From assembly GCA_000991805.1 (NCBI GenBank), contig LBSF01000014.1, positions 1-10,495 on the forward strand: 10,495 nucleotides of DNA, in the 5' to 3' direction. This DNA comes from a candidate division WS6 bacterium GW2011_GWC2_36_7 (GTDB lineage Bacteria; Patescibacteriota; Dojkabacteria; SC72). The notes under the pieces are model-generated. The model worked only from the letters and a program-made list of their open reading frames with translations. It searched no databases and had not been told where the DNA came from. Each line of letters begins with the position of its first letter. Positions within the stretch are counted from its first letter, which is position 1. A program made the translations under genes and the position numbers. Positions 5,933 to 10,495 of the stretch are shown in pieces.

Positions 5933-5994
5933 CCAACCTTTCTTCTCTTTTATACTCCTACGAGTATGCACATAATGGCAAGAAAAAAGGTTGG
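5933..5994 (-). other. Three-way-junction element in the tRNA-like cluster
   Basis: A 13-bp closing stem (5933-5945 with 5982-5994, one U-G pair in the minus-strand RNA) encloses two small hairpins: ATACTC/GAGTAT (5952-5967, loop of four) and a TGC/GCA hairpin (5968-5980). No T-run follows on either strand, so it is not a simple terminator. The shape is the same as at 6181-6238. Confidence 0.4.
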
Positions 5995-6005
5995 GCTATA
6001 TTCGA

Positions 6006-6077
6006 TGGGCACGATAGGGTTTACACCTACATCACAACGAGTATCAGTCGTCTGCTCCGTGATTGAGCTACGTGCCC
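6006..6077 (-). tRNA. tRNA-Ile-like (anticodon GAU) with non-canonical elbow
   Basis: The acceptor stem is perfect (GGGCACG/CGTGCCC) and U8-A9 are TA. The D-stem is GCTC/GAGC, the anticodon stem GACGA/TCGTT, and the loop CTGATAC gives anticodon GAU, as in normal tRNA-Ile. The T-stem is GTAGG/CCTAT and the discriminator is A; CCA is not encoded. The D-loop (AATCACG) has no GG pair, and the T-loop is TGTAAAC instead of TTCRANY. These changes may compensate one another: C18-G55 and A19-U56 would replace G18-pseudoU55 and G19-C56. In addition, five D-loop bases (ATCAC) are exactly complementary to the variable loop (GTGAT). It could be a true but aberrant tRNA-Ile or a tRNA-derived RNA not used by the ribosome. 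Confidence 0.55.
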
Positions 6078-6089
6078 GCGAACAAAAAA

Positions 6090-6176
6090 GTGGTGCATGT
6101 GTTATGGGATTATAACCCTACCGTCTCCATGTCGGCTTGAGAGCGATGCCTCTTTCGAAGCTACACATTGCACCAC
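6090..6176 (-). other. Cloverleaf-like structured RNA element with a 13-bp closing stem
   Basis: GTGGTGCA...TGCACCAC (8 bp) is continued by TGTGT/ACACA (5 bp) across one bulged A. Inside are three hairpins in tRNA order. The first is GCTT/AAGC (6158-6161 with 6135-6138), with AGAG/CTCT inside it. The second is CCG/CGG over the loop ACATGGAGA (6121-6135). The third is GGG/CCC over the loop TTATAAT (6106-6118). Positions that would be 8-11 read TAGC, as in many tRNAs. A33 in place of U33, a 3-bp T-arm and the 87-nt size argue against an ordinary tRNA. It lies 12 nt upstream of the tRNA-Ile-like element on the same strand. Confidence 0.4.
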
Positions 6177-6180
6177 AAAA

Positions 6181-6238
6181 GTGATATCTACTTGATCTAA
6201 AACGCAGACCACGCTCATATTGAGCTGGGTAGATATAC
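6181..6238 (-). other. Truncated tRNA-like element lacking a T-arm
   Basis: On the minus strand ATATCTAC pairs with GTAGATAT (8 bp), extended by two pairs across a bulged base. Inside are a D-arm-like hairpin AGCTCAATATGAGC (stem GCTC/GAGC, loop AATAT), which resembles the start of a normal D-arm but without GG, and a 6-bp hairpin TGGTCT/AGATCA over the loop GCGTTTT. There is no third arm. It is the first element after the promoter at 6279-6307 and only 4 nt from the next one. Confidence 0.4.
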
Positions 6239-6278
6239 TACAGAATTTAAAAGAACAAATTTCATTAATAACAAAGAA

Positions 6279-6307
6279 ATTATAATATAACAATTTCTAT
6301 CGGTCAA
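6279..6307 (-). promoter_or_regulatory. Near-consensus promoter for the minus-strand tRNA-like cluster
   Basis: On the minus strand TTGACC (6302-6307), exactly 17 bases, then a perfect TATAAT (6279-6284). A start near 6272 lies about 34 nt upstream of the first structured element. No gene follows on this strand before lysS, so its product should be RNA. Confidence 0.65.
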
Positions 6308-6329
6308 TCTAAAACAATATATCTATTTC

Positions 6330-6338
6330 TGATATTAT
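6330..6338 (+). promoter_or_regulatory. Extended -10 promoter giving a leaderless mRNA
   Basis: TGA plus TATTAT (hexamer 6333-6338) ends 6 bases before the ATG at 6345, so transcription would begin at the start codon itself. There is no Shine-Dalgarno site. The same arrangement recurs at 10063-10071. Confidence 0.5.
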
Positions 6339-6344
6339 TAATAC

Positions 6345-6716
6345 ATGGAATCAATCAAAGATCTCTTACAACAAATCAAACAAGGAGCTGAAGAAAAAGC
6401 TGATGAAACTACTACACCACAGAGTACACTCTTTGATACAAAGAAATTAGCAACTAATCCTAACAAGCTATTTGATAACAAACATAAGTACATATCTACT
6501 GAATACCAAATGTATGGATTACGATTGGCAGGCAAATTAGATGACAAAAAACGAGCTACAATGTATATCAAATGGGCCAAAGAAAAACCAAGAGCAATAC
6601 TAGAAATGGCATACAGCTTCTGTATAGACTATCCAAGTGCAAGAGATAAAAGTAAGATATTTATGTGGAAAGTAAAAGAACTAGAAGATGAAAGAAAAAA
6701 TAAACCAAAAGAGTAA
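6345..6716 (+). CDS. Small conserved-looking protein of unknown function
   Basis: I do not recognise a named family. The 123-residue product has no signal peptide or membrane segment. Residues 1-45 are polar and low in complexity (a KADETTTPQST stretch) and probably flexible. Residues 50-115 are rich in helix-forming and aromatic residues (YISTEYQMYGLRLAGKL, then TMYIKWAKEKPRAILEMAYSF, then a FMWKVKELEDE helix) and look like a compact helical domain. The tail is basic. The gene likely has its own leaderless promoter. It overlaps the next gene by 29 bases if that gene starts at 6688, so the two are probably translated from one mRNA. It occupies the place where an ABC ATPase gene is often found before permeases of this type, but has no P-loop. 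Confidence 0.75.
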   Translation: MESIKDLLQQIKQGAEEKADETTTPQSTLFDTKKLATNPNKLFDNKHKYISTEYQMYGLRLAGKLDDKKRATMYIKWAKEKPRAILEMAYSFCIDYPSARDKSKIFMWKVKELEDERKNKPKE

Positions 6717-7512
6717 TTTCAAAAATATTCTTAAGAGAATAACAAAGATGTTCTTTGCTCAAGAATTTATGCACAAAGAACAGTTAATTGTTTGGATTAT
6801 TGCGGATATTGTAAAAATGGCTGGGCTCTGTTTTGTATGGAGTGCATCTGCAAAGATCACGGGGAACATGGATCAGGGCTATGTAATTACATACTATGTC
6901 TTGATGATATTAGTGAGCAAACTTATGCAGGACATAACACCGGCCAATGGGGTACAGCAAATCTTGAATGGAAAATTCTCCAACTCGTTACTCAAACCAA
7001 TGTCATATTTAACAGAATATCTTGGAAGCAATTTAGGTTCTAACCTTTTCAGACTAATTGTATCCGTACCTGCATTTGTTCTAGGAATGTATATCACGAG
7101 TAGATTGGGATTCTGGATTGTAGATTTTAATCCATACCTTATTTTCTTAGGATTGATAGCTGTCGCTATTGGTTTCCTGATTAATTTCCTTTTAGGAAAT
7201 ATCTTTGCATTGATAGCCTTTTACAACAAAAATATGGAAGGGATGAGAATCTTCTACAATAACATTGCAGCAACATTCTCAGGAGAATATATCCCGTTTG
7301 TGGCCTTACCACTGCTAGCTTTGTTTACGGTACAAGTACTACCATTTAGATATACACTCTCTTTCCCAATTGAAATTCTGCTCGGAAGAATGACTAACTA
7401 TGATCTTGGTGTCGGATTTATAATTGGAACAATCTGGTTGATTGCCTTGTATGTCCTTTATCTAGTTCTCTTTAAAATATCCATAAAAAAATATGCTGCA
7501 GAGGGAATATAA
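6688..7512 (+). CDS. ABC-2 type transporter permease, first of a pair
   Basis: The 274-residue membrane protein has about six hydrophobic segments after a basic N-terminal stretch. It carries the signature of the ABC-2 family often annotated as DUF990 or ABC2_membrane_6: LLKPMSYLTEYLG in the cytoplasmic part, LPFRYTLSFPIEILLGR (about 217-234), and a C-terminal KKYAAEGI. Such permeases form heterodimers that move an unknown substrate across the inner membrane when coupled to an ATPase; none is encoded in this window. The start at 6688 overlaps the upstream gene by 29 bases. An ATG at 6748 (M21) would leave a gap of 31 bases; neither has a good ribosome site. The 3' end overlaps the second permease by 20 bases. 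Confidence 0.85.
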   Translation: MKEKINQKSNFKNILKRITKMFFAQEFMHKEQLIVWIIADIVKMAGLCFVWSASAKITGNMDQGYVITYYVLMILVSKLMQDITPANGVQQILNGKFSNSLLKPMSYLTEYLGSNLGSNLFRLIVSVPAFVLGMYITSRLGFWIVDFNPYLIFLGLIAVAIGFLINFLLGNIFALIAFYNKNMEGMRIFYNNIAATFSGEYIPFVALPLLALFTVQVLPFRYTLSFPIEILLGRMTNYDLGVGFIIGTIWLIALYVLYLVLFKISIKKYAAEGI

Positions 7513-8305
7513 AACAACAATATGGAGATATGTAAGAATATGGTTTTTAAACCTTAGAGCAAGTATTAAAAAAAGTAATACATATAAAGGGGAGATATTC
7601 GTACGATTTTTTAGGACATTCTTTATTCTAGGTATACAGGTTTTGCTTTTAACATTAGTATTTGGAAATAGCGAAGTTTATGTAGGTTGGACCAAAGCAG
7701 AGACATATCTTGTAATGGGTATTTGGAATCTTTTGAACTATTTTGGTTGGGCGTTTTTTGGAATTAATCTCGAACGATTAGAGAGTAGGGTATTGAGTGG
7801 AGAATTTGATTTTACGCTCTTAAAGCCATTATCTTCAGCATGGTTTTCCTCCTTCTATGATTTTTCTGTATACAGTGTAATCTCATCATTGTCGGGTTTT
7901 GTATTGGTAGGATATTATTTCTTCATTACATGGGGGACTCTATCCTTAACAAATGTCTTATTGGGAGTTGCAGGAATAATTGTTGGACTACTGTTTTGGT
8001 ATGCCTTTTACCTTTTACTCTCTAGCTTTACCCTCGCAAATCCTAGGAATGGATTCTTGGCTTTGGTAAAAGAGATATTAGGATTAGCAAAATATCCTGT
8101 AAATATCTATTCGAGTTCTATACAGATGGTATTTTTTACAATATTGCCAATTGCTTTTGTGACTACTGTCCCAGCTAGTTTGATTATTGGAAGAATGGGG
8201 TATGCGTTTCTGATAATTGGAACGGGATTAGCAATATTGTTTGTTCGTTTGAGTTATTGGGTATGGAAACAAAATGTTAAGAAATATGTAAGTGCGGGAG
8301 GGTAA
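7493..8305 (+). CDS. ABC-2 type transporter permease, second of a pair
   Basis: The 270-residue membrane protein belongs to the same family as the preceding one, with the same order of elements: LSGEFDFTLLKPLSSAW in the cytoplasmic part, a long hydrophobic core, KYPVNIYSSSIQMVFFTILPIAFVTT..PASLIIGR near 197-233 and a C-terminal KKYVSAGG. The two genes overlap by 20 bases in different frames, so they are translationally linked and presumably form a heterodimer. The ATG at 7493 has no Shine-Dalgarno site. Substrate is unknown; relatives have been linked to export, but that cannot be read from the sequence. Confidence 0.85.
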   Translation: MLQREYKTTIWRYVRIWFLNLRASIKKSNTYKGEIFVRFFRTFFILGIQVLLLTLVFGNSEVYVGWTKAETYLVMGIWNLLNYFGWAFFGINLERLESRVLSGEFDFTLLKPLSSAWFSSFYDFSVYSVISSLSGFVLVGYYFFITWGTLSLTNVLLGVAGIIVGLLFWYAFYLLLSSFTLANPRNGFLALVKEILGLAKYPVNIYSSSIQMVFFTILPIAFVTTVPASLIIGRMGYAFLIIGTGLAILFVRLSYWVWKQNVKKYVSAGG

Positions 8306-8335
8306 AAGGTAGTAATTTAATTCAAAAAACTTTAA

Positions 8336-8341
8336 TATAAT
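8336..8341 (+). promoter_or_regulatory. Possible -10 box just before the lycopene-cyclase-like gene
   Basis: A perfect TATAAT ends only 3 bases before the ATG at 8345. This is slightly too close for a normal leaderless start and the -35 is poor. The sequence is AT-rich, so chance is a real alternative; read-through from the permease genes is possible. Confidence 0.25.
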
Positions 8342-8344
8342 TGC

Positions 8345-9046
8345 ATGGATTTTCTTAATCAACTGACATGGCAGAATACATCTTACCTTTGGGGAATAAC
8401 ATTATTGCTACCACTCTGGTTATATGGATTTATTAAATACAAAGGCTCGAGAAATGAGATGCTAAGAAGTGGTCTTATCTTTGGAGTGGGATCTATTTTA
8501 ATTGGATATTTTTACGCTACAAAAGATTACTGGAATCCACCATATATATTCAACAATGTTCTGCATTTTGAAGATTTTCTTTATGGCTTTTTCTTTGGTG
8601 GTCTAGCATCTGAAATATTTGAAATCATCCTTGGAAAGAAAAGTATTAAAAGAGCAAAGAAACCACATAAAAAGTTTGTAATAATTGCCTTGATAATTAC
8701 AATTGCAACATTTGTAATATGTGTAAATATCTTAAAATTAAACTCAATTGTAGCTCATATTCTTCCTCCAATGATTATTGGATTGATATGCATAGTTTAT
8801 AGACGAGATTTCATTGTCCCAGCGTTATTATCCGGTCTATTTCTAGTGATCATTACATTCGCATGGCAAAGCCTAATTATGTTATTTTACCCCGAAGTAA
8901 TTTCAAATATCTGGTATGTACAAAATCTAAGTGGAGTTTTAATAAGTGGAATTCCATTAGAAGAATTAATATTTGGATTTAGTCTTGGTTTTGGAGCTTC
9001 TTGTTTCTATGAACTTTTGATGGGATACGAATACACGAAAAAGTAG
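8345..9046 (+). CDS. Integral membrane protein with two lycopene-cyclase (CrtYc/CrtYd-like) domains
   Basis: The 233-residue protein has about seven membrane segments arranged as two related halves. Each half ends in a matching signature: HFEDFLYGFFFGGLASEIFE (74-93) and PLEELIFGFSLGFGASCFYE (204-223). The acidic pairs E76-D77 and E206-E207 correspond to the conserved PxEE-type motif of heterodimeric carotenoid cyclases, which in actinobacteria are separate proteins (CrtYc and CrtYd) and in archaea are fused as here. YWNPPYIF (62-69) is also typical. The known reaction is cyclisation of lycopene end groups. No phytoene synthase or desaturase gene is in the window, so a carotenoid substrate cannot be assumed; the family name is used as a domain label only. 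The gene follows the permeases by 39 bases and converges on the DHH gene with a 7-base gap. Confidence 0.75.
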   Translation: MDFLNQLTWQNTSYLWGITLLLPLWLYGFIKYKGSRNEMLRSGLIFGVGSILIGYFYATKDYWNPPYIFNNVLHFEDFLYGFFFGGLASEIFEIILGKKSIKRAKKPHKKFVIIALIITIATFVICVNILKLNSIVAHILPPMIIGLICIVYRRDFIVPALLSGLFLVIITFAWQSLIMLFYPEVISNIWYVQNLSGVLISGIPLEELIFGFSLGFGASCFYELLMGYEYTKK

Positions 9047-9053
9047 AATTGTT

Positions 9054-10055
9054 CTATATTACTATCTTATGAACTGCCTCTAATACCTTTTCTAATGCCT
9101 CTTCGCCAGTTTTCGCTTTCAATGGAGCAGCTGCCGCATATTCATGGCCACCACCACCTAATTCTTTAGCTATAATACCTACATCTTGATAACCCTTTGT
9201 ACTCCTAAAGGATACAAACCAAGAATCGGGATAATTAAAATCTGGTTTAAGAACAAAACCCCAATGTACACCCTGTATAAACCGAATATATTTGTCTCTT
9301 AAAAATGCTTGTGCTTCATTAACACCTTGTTTGGTTAACCCATTTTTAACAATCATTTCCTCATTTATATATACATATGCCATATCTTTTTCAATTTGAA
9401 GAGTTTTCAGGTATGAAACTACAGCGGGAATAGATTCTCTCGGGAATTTCCCAAACTTGTAAGACATTTCCTCAATATCAATATCCATAACTTGCTTTGC
9501 ATCTGCATAGACACGAAGGGTATCTGGAGTTGTACTGTCATACATAAATCTTCCTGTATCAGCAACGATTCCATATTGTGTTAATTGAGCTATATCTGGT
9601 GTGATTCTGAAATTCTTACCATAGATATCCTTAAATGTGGCAAACACCTGTTCTGTAGCCGAGCTTCTTATCTCATTAATAACCAGGTCTCCCTTGCTAT
9701 TTGTTGTCTCTGTATGATGATCTATAACCACAATAGGTTTTGAAGTATCCTGTAAATTATCCTTCGCATAATCTAAACACTGAGCCATGCTTCCTGCATC
9801 AACGATAATGATTAAGTCTTCATCTCCTTCTTTAATCTCCTTCGCAACATGAATCTCCTTCATACATGGGATATTAATAGTAGGGGTCTGTCTTGCCTTC
9901 ATGACTACATTCATCTTTGGGTATCCTAACTCAATGAATTTCTTAGTCATAATCATGCTGCAAAACGCATCCATATCTGGACTCTTGTGAGTAATGATTA
10001 AAATATTCTTTGATTTTTCAATTAACTGTTTAAATTCTTTGTTGTACTGTAACAT
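9054..10055 (-). CDS. DHH/DHHA1 phosphoesterase, NrnA-like (nanoRNase / pAp phosphatase family)
   Basis: The 333-residue soluble protein has the DHH catalytic domain: THKSPDMDA (22-30, metal ligands H23, D27 and D29), VDAGS (85-89), IDHH (111-114) and ADTGRF (165-170). The C-terminal DHHA1 domain has the substrate-binding GGGGH (300-304). Members degrade very short RNAs or linear dinucleotides, or dephosphorylate 3'-phosphoadenosine 5'-phosphate, using manganese. Domain order and length fit NrnA; there are no membrane or CBS/PAS domains, so it is not GdpP or a tRNA nucleotidyltransferase fusion. In motif I a Cys (C32) stands where Gly is common. The ATG at 10055 lies 7 bases after an extended -10 box, so the mRNA is probably leaderless. 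The gene diverges from serS. Confidence 0.85.
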   Translation of the reverse strand: MLQYNKEFKQLIEKSKNILIITHKSPDMDAFCSMIMTKKFIELGYPKMNVVMKARQTPTINIPCMKEIHVAKEIKEGDEDLIIIVDAGSMAQCLDYAKDNLQDTSKPIVVIDHHTETTNSKGDLVINEIRSSATEQVFATFKDIYGKNFRITPDIAQLTQYGIVADTGRFMYDSTTPDTLRVYADAKQVMDIDIEEMSYKFGKFPRESIPAVVSYLKTLQIEKDMAYVYINEEMIVKNGLTKQGVNEAQAFLRDKYIRFIQGVHWGFVLKPDFNYPDSWFVSFRSTKGYQDVGIIAKELGGGGHEYAAAAPLKAKTGEEALEKVLEAVHKIVI

Positions 10056-10059
10056 AATC

Positions 10060-10088
10060 TTGATAATACCAAGTTTGGAGAATATAAT
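10060..10088 (+). promoter_or_regulatory. Promoter of serS
   Basis: TTGATA (10060-10065), exactly 17 bases, then a perfect TATAAT (10083-10088). A start near 10095 gives a leader of about 55 nt. It contains an AAGGAG at 10102-10107 that is too far from the ATG at 10150 to serve it. The -35 box overlaps the -10 box of the divergent DHH gene. Confidence 0.6.
10063..10071 (-). promoter_or_regulatory. Extended -10 promoter giving a leaderless DHH mRNA
   Basis: On the minus strand TGG plus TATTAT (hexamer 10063-10068) ends 7 bases before the ATG at 10055. The layout matches 6330-6338. No -35 of quality and no Shine-Dalgarno site are visible. Confidence 0.5.
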
Positions 10089-10149
10089 AAACAGAGTATT
10101 GAAGGAGATTTTTCATAAATTCTTTGAATTAAATTAAGAAAACAGTTAG

Positions 10150-10495
10150 ATGATAGATATTAAAAAAATAGTAGAAGAAACAGATGTAGTTAAACAAGGA
10201 TTACTCAAGAGAATGGATGAAGACAAGCTAGACTTAAATGGAATCATAGCCTTGTATAAAAAACGAAAGCAGATACAAACTCAGTATGATAATAAACGAG
10301 GTGAACAAAATGGTTTCAATGAACAGATGTCCAAGGTAGAGAAGGGTAGTGATGAATTTAAAAAACTCATTGCAGATCTTAAGGCGAAATCAGAAGAAGT
10401 AAAAGCATTGGAAGTTGAGTTAAAGAATGCAGAAGCAGAACTCAAAGCAAAGATGGAAGTGTTGCCAAATATTCCTGAAGAGGATGTTGTAGCTG
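10150..10495 (+). CDS. serS: Seryl-tRNA synthetase, N-terminal part (cut by the window end)
   Basis: The frame from the ATG at 10150 is open to the end of the window (115 codons). A TAG directly upstream in the same frame fixes this ATG as the first possible start. The product begins MIDIKKIVEETDVVKQGLLKR, continues as a long charged coiled coil (about 25-105) and reaches LPNIPEEDV. This is the N-terminal tRNA-binding arm of SerRS, which contacts the long variable arm of tRNA-Ser; the LPNIP turn marks the passage to the class II catalytic domain, which lies beyond the window. It has its own predicted promoter with a 55-nt leader. No good ribosome site is present near the ATG. Confidence 0.92.
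   Translation, partial: MIDIKKIVEETDVVKQGLLKRMDEDKLDLNGIIALYKKRKQIQTQYDNKRGEQNGFNEQMSKVEKGSDEFKKLIADLKAKSEEVKALEVELKNAEAELKAKMEVLPNIPEEDVVA

Noticed and set aside
5650..6272. tmRNA or RNase P RNA on the minus strand
   Set aside because: Neither the tmRNA ends nor the conserved GAGGAAAGTCC-type RNase P core could be found.
6102..6293. 63-codon minus-strand frame in the tRNA-like region
   Set aside because: It runs through the structured elements and the promoter, has no ribosome site, and resembles no protein.
1..10495. CRISPR array or tandem repeats
   Set aside because: No regularly spaced direct repeats are visible.

Overview
The window is an AT-rich, gene-dense stretch of a bacterial chromosome. 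The gene set fits a small-genome lineage of the Candidate Phyla Radiation (Patescibacteria): a single-chain glycyl-tRNA synthetase, a UMP kinase of archaeal type, a divergent lysyl-tRNA synthetase, a membrane protein with lycopene-cyclase domains but no carotenoid pathway nearby, convergent genes that overlap at their ends, and few Shine-Dalgarno sites. The lineage is an inference from gene style, not from a marker phylogeny.

Layout. 1-633: 3' part of a UMP kinase gene (+), overlapping tail-to-tail with a GreA-type factor (630-1088, -). 1089-1193: back-to-back promoters. 1194-1268: tRNA-Glu(CUC), followed by trmD (1288-1938). 2016-2480: a second Gre-family protein whose coiled-coil tip is all aspartate, like the Gfh1 inhibitors of Thermus; it overlaps convergently with glyS (2466-3749, -). 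3750-4105: a gene-free region between the divergent glyS and lysS genes. It holds a ~250-nt element bounded by two 22-bp palindromic repeats and two outward promoters with an identical 12-base core. 4106-5650: lysS, then a terminator hairpin. 5651-6344: a gene-free stretch with a row of structured, tRNA-like elements on the minus strand (two near-complete cloverleaves, the others more aberrant), downstream of a near-consensus minus-strand promoter. 6345-8305: a small unrecognised gene and two overlapping ABC-2 permease genes without an ATPase gene. 8345-9046: the lycopene-cyclase-domain membrane protein. 9054-10055 (-): a DHH/DHHA1 phosphoesterase. 10150-10495: 5' part of serS, divergent from the DHH gene with overlapping promoters.

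Most genes belong to translation or transcription elongation: three aminoacyl-tRNA synthetases, tRNA-Glu, the G37 methyltransferase and a Gre/anti-Gre-like pair. The most unusual parts are the minus-strand tRNA-like cluster (5695-6238), the palindrome-bounded element between glyS and lysS, and the Gfh1-like paralogue.
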